Positions 22,908 to 35,359 of a DNA stretch of 64,000 nt are shown in pieces. The position numbers and the translations under genes were made by a program. Source of the stretch: Macropodus opercularis (lineage: Eukaryota; Chordata; Actinopteri; Anabantiformes; Osphronemidae); NCBI GenBank assembly GCA_030770545.1, contig CM061091.1:5587501-5651500 (forward strand). Direction: 5' to 3'. The notes under the pieces were generated by a model. The model did not search any database. It saw only the letters and a list, made by a program, of their open reading frames with translations, and was not told where the DNA came from. Each line of letters starts with the position of its first letter. Within the stretch, counting starts at the first letter, position 1.

Positions 22908-25900
22908 AGAGAGAGGCAGTGGGAGCTGTGCAGGTCAGACATTTGAATAGTGTTTACTGCTTGATAAGCCAGTGGTGAGTAAAACACAGGTACAGTAGCT
23001 TTTTGATATTCTTGCATAAAAAAGAAATTAAATGTGTGTTACTGTATGTTAGAGTAGATGTTTTTTCACTGTTTAAACTTCTGTTTAAACTGCTCTGCTA
23101 AGTACCATAAAAGGCTGACAATTTACTGATGACAGTGTCCAGAGCAGTTATGACATAGAAAGTCAATCCTTCACTTTCACTATAGATTTCTAAGAGGTAG
23201 CCATGCTCTCTTTTCTCTCCAGCATATTGCTGCATGGTGCCTTATTAAGAGATTTTTGGGAAAGATGTTAAAGAGCGTATGTTTCAATTATTGACAGGCA
23301 GGGACCAGCTAAAACATATCAATGTCAGAAATGAAAGTAAGCGAATAGTCTTAATAACCACACATTACTTGAGGTAAAGTCAACAGGATGACTGGATATG
23401 TAGTAGTAGACACTGCGTTTATTCATTTATGTCTTCATTTTTTTTAAAAGAGCAATTTGCTGAGGTTCATTTAAAGAAAACACACTATGATCACCAGCCA
23501 AGATTTTTAACCAGGCTTGAAGAAATAAGCTATTTCACTGTGTGTTCGCTGCAGTGTATTCCTACAGCCTACTGAGGTGTACAGTACAGTCCACTGCACA
23601 ATAGCTCAGCGTGGTAGTGTATAGAACCTGTACACTGGGAAATATGATGAGTTTCTGTCTTACTATACGAAGTAAGTAATCTATAGCAACTTTTGAAATA
23701 TTTTCGAGTGAGATAGTGAAACTGCTGACATTACCAGTTCCCACACAACTGTAAAAAAAAATATCCAACCTAATTGTTTGAGCAAAGGGGGATGTTTGCA
23801 CTGGAAATATATTAAAAACCTTAAACTGTCCAGAGGCCCCAAATCCACCAGAATGTGCATTAGACCACAGTTGTGAAAAAGCTGAAGAAGGAGGGATCCC
23901 AGCATCTGCTGCCAAGCTGTAGGTGGTCAGTGCTGTTTCTTTTCTCTGGCTGTGCTCGTCTGGCCATTAGGAAGAGCCCCTTCTCCTCACGCGGTGACTA
24001 CCAGGCAGGATATCTCATTATATCACACAACAGAACACTAAACAGCTCTCTGTGCTGACAGACCAATAAAGTGCTCAGTCAAGCAGACCCTGTGCCACTC
24101 AACTCATATCCCAGATGCGGCCCCAGCACTGTCCGTCTATTAATATGAGACAGCAGCATGTTCAGCGATTAGGCTGGGTAATGGCGAGTGACTGCTTCTG
24201 GTTTGTTGGGGTAGAGTCTGTGGGGGACACTGCCTTACCCTAAACCAGTCTGTGCTGAATATTCCCAAAGAAGAACGGTCTAGACAGTGGTGTGTTCAAG
24301 CACTTGACATAAACACAAGAGCTCTCACCTCTCTAACGTGAAGCTGGTGGCAGGGATTAGACTGTGAGGTGGTGATTCATTTCCTGACTTTTGGCACAGC
24401 CGCTGTGGATTCTCCTGGGGAAATGCAAAGCCTGTATTATACTGGGGATGCTGAGAGAACCCAGCTGCTAATGAAATCAAAGCTCCTCTGAGTGTGTATT
24501 CACTCCACAATTCGGTGCTTGCAGTCGGAAATAAAAACTCAGGTAGCTTTACCTCACAGGACTGTTAGAATTAGGTTAGATAACCTACAAAAGCAGAAAT
24601 ACATGTCAGCCACTAGTAGCTGTTGACTCATTGTGAGGCTCTGCACCAAACCTACAGATCAACCAGAATTAATACTTGTTGAGTTGTGTGAAAAGTCAAG
24701 TGAGACAACATGGATGTGTTTTCATTAATGAGATGTGTGGTTACACAGTGTGATTCTGCACATAAAACTATGTTTTATTAAAACAATAACTGCTCATTCA
24801 CAAGTGTAACAAATTGAGTTAACTTAATTAAAGGTCTTGTTACAGTCTTTGTGTTTTCTGTTTGTGTTGTATCTGTTGTGGGAAATGATATGTTTGTTTG
24901 ATTGTTTTGCCATCTGCAGGGGTCCTTATTATTGAGAATTTGCTTAGTGATAAGCTTCTGCACAAACAAAACCCAAAAAGAAAGAAAACACCACCACCTG
25001 CAACTACTGTTCAGCTGTACAGTAAGTTTCAAACAACTCCATAAACGAGCTAGAGAAAAGCTGAGCTATAGGAAGACGACAGATGCTGATTCAGAGACAA
25101 CATCAAAAATGAAAAAAAGTGTTAATGGATGCAATGAAAAGAAAACAGCAACTGATTATGTGATGCATTACCCAACTTTTTCAAATGAACTAGAGCCATG
25201 TGTCCATTCATCTTACCTGAAAAGACCAGCTGGCATAAACAGGCCTGTCAGCAAACTGAATGATCAGCTTGGGCAAATCCTATAGCAGCACTTTACCTAA
25301 ATGTACCTAAATACTTAAAAAAATGTGAATAGAATATATGTTTGGCATATTTGAAAGTTGAAATCACCATTTGCAGTTAATATTATTTTAAAATAACATA
25401 CTGTACATTGATAAAATATTATACAAATATATACGTTTATAATATTTATAATTGAATGAACATGTTTTATATTTTTTGTTGAGGCTTTTTCACCAAAGGT
25501 GTGGCCACGATAGAATACATATATAGAATAATTTTCTAGACCTGCAGCTGTATCACATATCTTCATTTATTACATCCCCCTGCGGTGTCTTTAGTAAGTT
25601 CAAGACCTGCTCATTACCTCGACTAATCCTTGACATCTGTCCACAGCTGACTTCCACCTGCTCATTAAGGATTCATTTAGAGCTCTGAAAGTGATTTACT
25701 AGCTTTCTTTAGCTGTCTATCACAATGCACAAATATAAGCAAAAAGTAGGGGATTTGTAACAATATGTGTGTTTGATCCATGTGTGGATGTGTCTGAAAG
25801 ATGTGTACAGTAGAAGTTGTAATTTCATGATGAAGGATTGTCGGCAGTAGCCTGTGAGTTGGCCAGTTCATGCAGCTTCCGGTCTAGTCTTGGACCCTGT

Positions 25901-27313
25901 TGCATCGATGAACTATTCTTCTTTTCTCAAATGAGATGTTTTAAATGTGAGCATACTTATCAGCTGTAGGGCTCATATCATATTTACACTCTGCAAGTTT
26001 CGCTCTTCTGTTGTGCTGTGGGTGTAGCCAGCATCAGCATTTTAAAAAGGACTACACTGCTGTGTCTAGCAAGTATTTCACATTTTTTGTAACACACCCT
26101 GTAGTTTTCAAACTACAGTAGCACTTCGCACAGAGGCAGGACCTTATCCAGCGGAAGCCGTAGGAAGCAATCCTCCCCAATGACACAATATCTGTTCTTA
26201 TCATGACAAGCCAGTCCATGCCCCAGAAATCTATTTTATCACACTGTGAATAGAAAATACGTTCTGATGGCTCCGTGAGCCTCCATTAGTTTTGATTACC
26301 ATCTCTATTACCATGTCCGTACTCACTCGTCTACAGTCATTTCTACATTACTACATTAGTATGTGCTGTTACCGTTTGCTATTTCTACCCAGACTAGACA
26401 TATTGCAGGACGGGGACAACAGGACTTATGACTGCATATTAAATCAAGTTATTATACTGTGTTTGTACATGTTGTATGACACAAAAAACACAAGGTTGGA
26501 TTATTAGAATCTGAAGATATTATACGTTGCTATAAATAAACGTAAGGCGATTTATGTTATTTACTTTGATCTTAGATGATCTAAAATGAAACTCCAGAAA
26601 GTCTAGCAAGGTTTTCATCCAAGGAGCCATCCAAGGACAAGTTTTCAGGTTGTTTAAAAATGTATTCAGATCCAGCATAGAAAGTAGCCTAAACACACTG
26701 AACAGCCTGACGGAGCCTCTCTCAGGCCGTGCTGGATGTTGGCTGCACGTGCCTCCTGCTGTAATTTGTCTGTTCATTCTTTATTTAAACGGAGAGAGAT
26801 TGAAACTTGAGCAACTCGGCAAATCAATGGAATTGACTTGGAATACCTGTGATACTTTATAACTGCTGGCCTTGTTTAATATATTTTATCTCAATCTCTC
26901 AGAATATACTGTGTGGGATGTGGTCGGGCTTCATTTCCTGTATGTTGCTGAATCAAACCTTCTTTAGGCAGCTTGTCTTTGTCCTGCCAGATGTATTCCT
27001 GTATATTGGACTCAGGATGTATGTGGACTGTGAGGATGCTCTGGCCCTTCACACTGGAAGTCTCCATATCCCTTTGGCCAGCTCACTACACTGAGGACTT
27101 GGATATTGGAGATACAGTATATATGCCTCTTCAGGTCAAGTCTTACTTTTTATTGGCACTTGATGTCTCTCCTCAGTGTGCTTTATGTGACTGGCATACC
27201 GAGGTATATATTGTGGCGACCCGGGGCAATGTGGGAGCGGCTGGTGGATCACTGCTCCGTACTAGTTAGCTAGCCAGCCCGTAGATTGCTCTGACCCAAA
27301 CCCACAGGTCATT

Positions 27314-27372
27314 ACTGCATATATATATATATATATATATATGCAGTCATAACATATATATATATATATATA
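27314..27372. repeat. (AT)n double tract, first part a perfect 34-bp palindrome
   Basis: ACTGCAT, an (AT) run and ATGCAGT form a perfect palindrome at 27314-27347. A second (AT) run follows at about 27354-27372. This is microsatellite DNA prone to hairpin or cruciform formation. Confidence 0.88.
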
Positions 27373-29355
27373 CTGTGTATTATCTTAAACACTGGCTCCG
27401 GTCTTTAGTACACCACTACAGGTCTTATTGGCTCTGATGCTGAGCTCCCCAGGCATTTGAGCTCTCCCCTCCTCCTAGGTCTTGCCTTCTGTTCACTGGT
27501 ACTGTTTGTTTCCCACTCCAGGCTCAACTATGTGCTGCCAACTGCTCATCCCTCCCTCCTCCATCTCTTACTGTAGCTTCCTGTGTTGGATAAAGGCCCG
27601 GTGTTTCCAAGCATAAATAATGTGCATTTCTGAAAGAGGAGCTCCTCACCTGGAGGCTGAAGAGTCCTTTCAGTCTGTTCCATCCAGGCGAACGACAGCC
27701 CTGTCTTCTGTTTTATTTACCAGCGCTCTGAATTATTCAGGACAATTTAGCTGCGCTTCAGTCAGTTGGAGAAAATGACAAGCCATATTATAAGCCAGGA
27801 TGCCCTCAAAAAACTGATGAATAATACACTGTAAGAGGAATTAATCTCTTTAAATAAACATTTGTGTGAATCAGTTGGAGCATGCACAGTGAGCCAGAAA
27901 AACAAACATTTCTCACTGCAGCTTTTCTCTCCCTGGTTGTCGTATCTTTGAGAGGCAAGACAGCTTGAGGAGCTGCAATGTGTGGTCAGGGAAGAAGCAA
28001 ATATCCACTAGCAAAATGTGACTTTTCGTCACCGAAATCAGTCTGCGTGTGTGTCTTATGTGCTAAATTATATGGCATAGCAGCAAAGCAGCTCACTGTC
28101 TTGGATTCACAGGTTTATTTTGCTTTTTTTTTTTTTCAATCTGACTTCGTGCATTGGGATTAGATGCATAATTCAACCTTCCCTGTTTTATTATTTCAGG
28201 TAAAAGATGAATTCTTTATTGCGTGGCTTCCATCCTTGAAACAGTAGTCTCCTCCCCAAATAGCTAAAATGTACTGCATGGTCCCATTTCCTTAAAACCC
28301 ATCTCCCAGGGAAGCTGTTAAAGAGGCAGCACTCTCCATCTGTCACTCATTGCAAAGAGAGCTGGAAAATTCCTCTGTGGTGCTTGTGCCTTGATAAATA
28401 TGTCATCAGCTGTCTGTCCTTTCCTTGGTTGCCTTCCAATTTATTTGGCTCGTAATTGATTACTTGCTCTTCCGCACCATGTGAGTTTATTGCCACAGTT
28501 TTCGGTTTTTACAATACACCCTTTGAAACCTCTGTTCACGTTGCTTTAACACAGTCTCTTGGATTTGTTTCTAGCAGAAGCAGCTCTGACGTCATTTCCT
28601 TACTACACGCGCCAGGGTTTACACTTCCATCAACACCACAAAAGCCAAACCTAGTATCGCCATATTCTCAGTGACTTTAAACTCCTGCCATCTACTGTAT
28701 TTCTCTAACAAGACGGAACTTGTGGTACAACTGAAGGTTCATTGGTTCTATGTGTCATTATACAGCAAACAAACTAGCTGCTATAAATAGATCTCGAGTT
28801 AGTCTTTCAGCTTTATGGGTCGTCGACTCCTTCAATCAATCTTTAGAAATTACAGGGAATAAAACCACCTTCGCCAAGACTGTGTCTGCGTCTGTGCTCA
28901 GAGATGAAGTTGACCTTAAATTAATGCCACACAGATGAAACCAGGCAAAATGGTACGGTGTCATCTTTCCTGATTTAAGGCTTCTGCTTCAGATTGATTC
29001 ATCTGGCTCTAAAAGCGTGTTCTCCCTATGGGCAGCACACAAGCACTTGCCTCTCTCACTGTATGTCTAACTGCTCGGGGGAGATTTCCTCTGGAGTGGC
29101 ATCCTTATGGGGGAGCCGACTGAAGGTCAGACATGACAGAATTTTAAACATCTTGTCAAAGGGCAAGGGTCAGACACAAACAGATGGACCTTGACAATAT
29201 GATATAAAACACAATTTTCTGCATAGAGTGCTGAGCTGGTGAAACACACACAACATCAGTGGTGCTCTGAGTCTCAGAGTAATAGGATTAGGTACGCTGC
29301 ATATATTGAGATAATCTGAACACAAAGAAACAAAACCAGAAGAAAACAAGATACG
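27373..29355. other. Non-coding stretch with enhancer-like segments
   Basis: No gene is recognised. Segments 27600-27900 and 28170-28480 have the mixed, TAATTGATTA/AATTATTCAGG-rich texture of candidate enhancers. The rest is featureless, with short chance frames and a T-run near 28125. Confidence 0.4.
27600..28480. promoter_or_regulatory. Candidate conserved non-coding block
   Basis: It contains CATAAATAATG, CTGAATTATTCAGGAC, TTATTTCAGGTAAAAG and CGTAATTGATTACTTG, all in repeat-free context. The last has a palindromic homeodomain-type core (TAATTGATTA). Function is inferred only from motif texture. Confidence 0.22.
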
Positions 29356-29386
29356 ATTAATGCAACCTTCTGCCGGTTGCATTAAT
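29356..29386. repeat. Perfect 12-bp stem, 7-nt loop hairpin
   Basis: ATTAATGCAACC at 29356-29367 is the exact reverse complement of 29375-29386, separated by TTCTGCC. It is compact and perfect but too short for a typical pre-miRNA. Confidence 0.88.
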
Positions 29387-30438
29387 AAAGCTTTGGGACA
29401 GATTGTGGTCTGAGTTCAAAAGGTGACTTCAGACACAGTGTATTTATAATAACCTAGTGGAAACACACTGTTTACCTAAACTGCCAGAGCGGATGTACAG
29501 GCTCTATGCCTCCATCTCACCAAACTCTCTAGTGAATCATCTTAACAAACATGCAAATTCATTTCTTGAATGGGTTTTGTTGTATAAAAACTAACTATTA
29601 AAAGGTTTGCAATATTTGATGAAGTAAAGAACCCCTTCCCCTTTCCTGTAGGGGAGTCTCCATCCTCTCCATGCGTGTATTTCCCCTCTCCTTTAGTCAG
29701 TGTGTGCACACCGTGCAGTCTGAGGTGTTAATCCTTGAATTCAGGTTTGAGGGAGGTTTATTGTTGTTTAGCGATAAGACTGAACCAAATTCATTGGCTC
29801 CTCTGTTTCAACCAACCACAGTCATACCTTCATATCCATCTCTTCTCATTTATAAAGACTCCTCACTGGGGCAGGCTTTGCTTCCTGCAGAGCACTTTGC
29901 CAGAATCTGCTTTTGTTGTCTGTTATGCTGTATTCTTCGAAAAATAAAGAAAAACAATGTTAGAAGCTAGAAACTGGCAGCTGAAGCAACAGCTAAGCCT
30001 ATGCTGCTATGTCGTATGCTGTGTGGGGGCCTCTCTTCAAATGCGAATAGACAACTATCCTTCTCTGCTTTTGGCAGGCTCTCAGGGAACCGGATAAATT
30101 TTCCTGGCATAGCTTTAGAAGCTGGATTTTATTTGGTTATTGTATTCTAATGAGATATTATTAGCTCTGATGGTGGCTCGACATCAGCATTGCCCAAAGG
30201 TCACACGCCGTTTAAGAGACAATTACTCAGAGGCTACCGAGGTTAAAAGTATGGGTGGAGACGAAGACGGAAGACAGAGCTGGTGCTACAGTGAGTGGAG
30301 AAAAATGGTCCCTGCAGGTTAATGGTTCACCTTGTGGGAGAAAATAGGTCAGGGCAAATGCTACTGTTGCATTACGTCTTTTTACTGCGCCTTTATTTGC
30401 TTATCTTAAAGCAAAGTACAGAGGCTGGGAGAAGCCAT
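29387..30438. other. Non-coding stretch
   Basis: No gene is recognised. Plus-strand frames of 60 to 99 codons overlap each other here without splice or domain support. Segment 30040-30290 has mixed enhancer-like texture. Confidence 0.4.
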
Positions 30439-30456
30439 GGGGGGGGGGGGGGGGGG
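30439..30456 (+). repeat. G-run of 18
   Basis: An uninterrupted poly-G tract. It is liable to length error in assembly and able to form G-quadruplex structures. Confidence 0.92.
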
Positions 30457-32528
30457 ACTGTGCACAGGTATTACATAACTGAGAGCCTAAAACTGAGTAA
30501 TTTGTGCACAGGGAATACTTCAATTCATACTCTAGATTCATTGCCTTTTATATTAGGAGTCTGACTGTGGCATTAAAGATCAGTCTCCTCCTCTCTGGGA
30601 GCTCCAATAAAGCAGCAAAGAGGTCATACGCTCTTTCATTTTTGGTGCCGTTCGGTGTTTAATACCAGTGTGAATTTATTACACCAGTTGTGAACGTCAC
30701 CCACCGAACGTCCCTGCACTGCCTGCATAGATTTTTATGATTAAATTACTAATTACACCATCAAAGCCACAGGATGGTCAGGATATAACAGTAAATGACA
30801 CTTGCTATAGCGTAGCTGTATGTCTCCAGCAATTACGTGCTGCTGATGTGATTCAGGCACCGTGAAATTAGTGTATGGTGGATATTCATCTCCTATTATA
30901 TAAATGTACTGTGTCACTTGAACTAATTTATAGTTATTTGTTTCATTTTTAATACAAACGCAGACAACAAAGTTCAGAGGTGTTTTTGCAAAGGGCTGTA
31001 TATTTCATATATATACATACATAGGGGAGTCATGTGAAGAGTGCACTAAGCTGTTAATGTTCCCTTTTTACTGTGTGTCTTGGGACATGGTCCCAATCTA
31101 TGACGGACAGTTACTATCATGTGACCATTTATTTTAAGCTAAGATTTGCAAAAAATATCCTGAAAGTGATGGTCTGACACCAAAAACAAAGAGCAATAAT
31201 TCAAGAGCTTGGTTTAAGTAATCTGTGCACACATTTAGGTTTTTCTCTTCCCCTTGACACCTCTCAGGCTCTGTAGCATATTAAGCCTGTGTGTGAGAGA
31301 AATGCTTAGAGTTTGATTTTTGTGTATTCCTTCATTCCCAATGCCCTTTGTACCAAAAACACACCTCCTGAAAAAATGATGAAGCCCTGGGTATCGATAT
31401 TACCTGAGCTTCTTTTAATACACTTTCATAAAGATTATTTTGAAGAAATTACACCAAAACATTTCCCACGGTAAACACAGCGCACTGTGCAGAAGGTGTT
31501 TATTCAGATGAAAAAACAGGACACACCTGCGTTTGCTGAAGGCATTTGGCTGAAACGACAGGAAAGTCCCACGACTGGGCCTCCAATCCAAATGGAAATG
31601 AACTCTCCAAGATGTGTACGATATGGGGAGCAGTTGGGCACGGCAATCAGAGGAGATCATCGTGTGTTTACAAGGAGACGGGGACTCATTTGTATGCTGT
31701 CGATTGAAGGACAAGAACTGACGGAGAAGATAAACAAGCGTTACACTCATAAGCTCCGCTTTATCCCGAAACTGACCAGGAGGTGTTAGTAAATGATAGC
31801 AAGCATAGGAATAGCAAAAATGCTCAATGGCAAATGAAGGTGTTTTGTAATATTTTCATTTTCTAAAGTTAACTCCTTTGGCTCTTCTGTGCTACGCATA
31901 TTGACAGTTACGCCAGATTTTACAGCGACTGTGTTTTACGACCGACTTGCCTGATGTTAACGTAATTACATTGGCGCAAACTGAAAAGAGCAGTTCGGCC
32001 CTCGAGGCACGTTGGCCTCATAGCGGCACCATTAGATGTGTATCTAATGACATGGATATTTAGCAGTCCGCTGCAGGATAACGTGTCCTTGTGCGACAAC
32101 ACACAAGCACATGCGTCCTCTGTTCACAGCACAATGAAACATGACTAGAGGTAACGGTGGTGCTGAGTGTGTGACAATGAGCAAACAGACAGAAACACAC
32201 AGCACATTTAAAAAGCACTTTGTGTTATGTAATATATTTGCGACATTTCTTCCCAAATGTCAGTGAAAAAACCTAAATCTATGGTTCTGTTACAGTACAT
32301 GGCTAAATGCATGTATTGAATACTGTAGCTTTTATATTATGTTCATTATCTGTGTGAAAGGAAGCCTCTGTTATACTCTTCCTCTTTACATTCTAACCGT
32401 TATAGCTATTCATCCGCTTCAGGTTTGAGGACATTATAGAGCCATTCTCTTTCTTAATGTGGCCATTCTAGAGGTTCTTAATTCAGACTGGACGTACTGG
32501 TTATTGCTGGGGCCTAAGTGCTGCGGCA
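30457..32528. other. Non-coding stretch
   Basis: No gene is recognised. A 9-bp inverted pair (CGTTCGGTG ... CACCGAACG, about 30649-30709) is present. At 31415-31789 both strands are open for 100 to 111 codons. The plus reading is hydrophilic but matches nothing known and lacks clear splice sites. Confidence 0.4.
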
Positions 32529-32580
32529 GGCAGACTCTCAAAAGTCATTTAAAAGGTTTTTGACTTTCTTTGAGTCTGCC
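32529..32580 (+). other. Imperfect 52-nt hairpin
   Basis: Outer arms GGCAGACTC (32529-32537) and GAGTCTGCC (32572-32580) pair perfectly. After a small internal loop, AAAGTCA pairs with TGACTTT around an A/T-rich terminal loop. The shape is like a short pre-miRNA stem (16 pairs) but shorter than usual, and no known miRNA seed was recognised. Confidence 0.35.
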
Positions 32581-34039
32581 AAGTAATAGGAGATAACACT
32601 GCGTTGCATTGCCATTTTAGAAGTGGAAAGGCAGTTTCTTTTCTGTGTAACTCAGGACTTGCAAAACCACAGAGGGGTGTTAAATATTTTAGCATATATC
32701 TGTTATAGTTTAAAAGAAAGTTTCAGTCAAAGCCTGCTGATTGACCTTCATTTCCATAATAAGTACAAGCCAGTAACATATGGTAAAGTATCAGTTTCAT
32801 GGAATGCAAATGAGCTTCTATAACAGCCCTTCAGTTCAACAGAGCCACACAGGGTTTCGCCTAGATCCACTTCATAATGTAAGAATTAGTGAGGAAACAA
32901 TTTTTTATTTTTTTTTTGCCTGGAAGCCAAGGCAGAAAGCTGACATGAACAATTCCTTTCAAGTTCCTCATGTAAGCAGACCGGGGTTGCCGCAATAAAG
33001 CATGTCGCTCTATGAATGCGAATGTAAATCCGCCCCACAGGAAGCTCGACGTGATACACCATGCTGCGAGAAGAACCAGTGTGAGATACGGGATGTTTGC
33101 ATGCAGTTCACAGACTGTCTCTCCCTAAAGACGTTCGGTCGCTGTTGCAGCTTCATGATACGAACACGGACAAACGTGGAGAAACTCTGCGTCATGCATC
33201 ACCACCCTGTGTTACAACTTTTGAACGGGGTAATACTGTACAGCGATTTTACAGCTGTTTCATCATGTTTAACACCGTGTTCAGTCCTCAGAGAATGATC
33301 TCACAGTTGGACTAGATTGCCGTGGAGGTGTCAGCAGCACAGTGTGCAATACGTGTTTCATTCAGCTAAGATTAATTATGGCTTGCCAGAGGTGGGCCTT
33401 GTGATGCTAAAGGATTGGATCAGATTTCTCAAGCAAGTATTAGTTTGAAATACAGGTACTTGTACAGTATGTGACAGCGTGTGTTTCTGCTTTACACACA
33501 AGTTTTATGAAAAAGTTCAGCTGAGACAGTGACAGAAAACATCAAATTATTACAGATTTAATAAACAACAATATTTACAGTCGAGTGCAATAGTGGAATC
33601 ACACACATTTACTTTAGGCAGTCTGCCTATAAACACAACATATGTAATGGTTAATTCCATGGTGCAGATTCAAATCAAAAGTAAAATTTACAAAAAGAAT
33701 ATTACTTGTTGTTGAGTTAAATTAACTGTTGTACTAGGATATATTGCAGAGTCTGGTTATAATGAGTAAATATTGTCAAAATACTTTACAATAGCTCTAT
33801 GAGCTAATGACCTAGAGATGAAATAGCTATAGCAAACTATATTGTTAATGAAGGAACATTAATTTAATGTTTACATTAACCAGAAATAAACTTACAGTAA
33901 CTTCACATGGCAACATAAACCACCAACAACGTTCTAAGTACACCATGACTTAATTTTAGGGTTCTTAAAATAAACATGTAAACACATTTTAGCTCTCATT
34001 AGAGTGAGTTGTTACTTGAATGAACCACAGCAACCGCAT
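32581..34039. other. Non-coding stretch
   Basis: No gene is recognised. A cysteine-rich 98-codon plus frame at 33002-33298 starts with MSLYECECKSAPQEARRDTP but has no signal peptide, family match or splice support. The T-run near 32900 is low complexity. Confidence 0.4.
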
Positions 34040-34087
34040 TGGAGTTGAATTCATTGAAGTGATTATACTTAAACAAATTCAACTCCA
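34040..34087. repeat. 12-bp inverted repeat with 24-nt spacer
   Basis: TGGAGTTGAATT at 34040-34051 and its exact reverse complement at 34076-34087. This is a possible remnant of terminal inverted repeats of a tiny element, or a chance hairpin. Confidence 0.8.
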
Positions 34088-35305
34088 GTGTTTTTGCTTA
34101 GTCATAATTTAGAATCTTCACTTTGTGTTGGACCAGCTGTAGTTCAACATTTCTGGTTTAAAGTTTGCACCTAACTAAGCTTTTCACTGCTTACTCCTTG
34201 GTTACACAGTTGCAGATCATGACGCCTTGAGCTAACACACTTGTCACAGGGAGTATGCAAACTGAGAGGAAATGACTTTTTACTTTCCTCCTCTTCAGTA
34301 ATTTGTTAATGTCTCTTTTTGAGGCGTGTATTGGCATATTGCATGTCAGTGTTGCTCAGTGGTGTCTTGGCGACCAATGATTCACTACTGAGTCATGCAA
34401 GATGAGCTGTGAGGCTTATTCAACTGTTCCTGGATGCGATCTAGAACTGAGACGTGTTACATTTTCTCCTCATTAGTAAACACTGTTAAGGGAACTGAAA
34501 AGAACTGAAACATCAGCAGGTCATGTCCAAGGGGTTACAGAGTGTGGGCAGAAAAGAAGTTGTTTACTTTTTCTTAGTCAGGCTTATAAAAAATTTTCCA
34601 ATTTACCAGAGGCGCTATAATGATCCAGGTGCAGAGAGTGTCTCCCTGTTTCCCAGTGGCTAAATATTGACTGTGCTTGGTAGCAGCAGATGGGCTGAAC
34701 GGTGAATGCAGGCTGTGCTGGAAGGAATGAGTGAGTGTATGAGCGACATCTGGTCCTTCCTGCGCCCAGTGGACCTGGTTGCTACATCAAGCTGCCTCAT
34801 TAGAACTAGCTGGGGCTTTAGGATCATTCTGCCACTCTAGCCACTGCTCTAGTGCTCCCCATCAAATCCCTCATTTGCCACTGTGCCAAGTCTGAAGGAC
34901 CATATAATGTGTTGTGTCGGCAAGTTTTGCACATCCCACCGCTTTCTCTGGATCCTGCTGGGGTCACCTATTCGCGCTTTGGGTGATTTCATTTTTCCAG
35001 GAGAGAATTATGATGTGGTTGCTGTCTAAAATGTCCGCATTCAACCTCAGCTCACTGTTGGCTTTTTGTAAATCTTTCTGACTGGTGGGCTATGACTCAA
35101 AAAAGTTTCACCTTATAATAAAATGTCCTTGCTTGTACACTTGATAACTGTATATACATATATATTTATATAAGTATTTTAAAATGGAGCAAATTCTTAA
35201 TGCAGTAAAACAGATTGTATTATAATAGATAATAATAATTGAATTATAACTGAATAACAGAAAAAAATGAATGTTGGATTTTAATATATGTGTATATATT
35301 GGATA
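34088..35305. other. Non-coding stretch
   Basis: No gene is recognised. Segment 34600-35000 is G/C-balanced and enhancer-like. From about 35150 the DNA becomes very AT-rich, leading into the palindrome. Confidence 0.4.
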
Positions 35306-35359
35306 TTAATATATATGTGTCATCATGGATTTAAATCCATGATGACACATATATATTAA
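35306..35359. repeat. Perfect 54-bp palindrome, no spacer
   Basis: Two 27-bp arms are exact reverse complements with the centre between 35332 and 35333; all 27 pairs were checked base by base. The centre reads CATGGATTTAAATCCATG. Flanking matches (AATGAATGTT near 35266 and AACATTCATT near 35359) extend the symmetry beyond a 30-bp AT-rich partial duplication on the left arm. It could be a miniature inverted-repeat element, a recent fold-back duplication or an assembly artefact. Confidence 0.95.

Larger units (their letters stand above)
21651..27313. other. Long non-coding stretch
   Basis: No gene is recognised. It contains an enhancer-like segment (21980-22370), a TATA-box candidate (22900), an AT-rich island (25380-25460) and a mixed-texture segment at 26120-26310. 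The 127-codon plus frame at 24902-25285 and the 117-codon minus frame at 23562-23915 show no domain or splice support. Confidence 0.45.

Noticed and set aside
24902..25285. 127-codon plus-strand frame
   Set aside because: No recognised domain or flanking splice signal; within the chance range for the window.
27213..27420. Possible solo LTR (TGTGGCGACCC ... ACCACTACA ends)
   Set aside because: The ends are only partly complementary, no target-site duplication is visible and the interior is mostly an (AT) microsatellite.
31415..31789. Frames of 100 and 111 codons open on both strands
   Set aside because: Overlapping frames on opposite strands without splice sites or domains are more likely chance.
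33002..33298. Cysteine-rich 98-codon frame that could suggest a small secreted protein
   Set aside because: There is no signal peptide, no family cysteine spacing that I recognise, no splice support, and overlapping frames are open on both strands.
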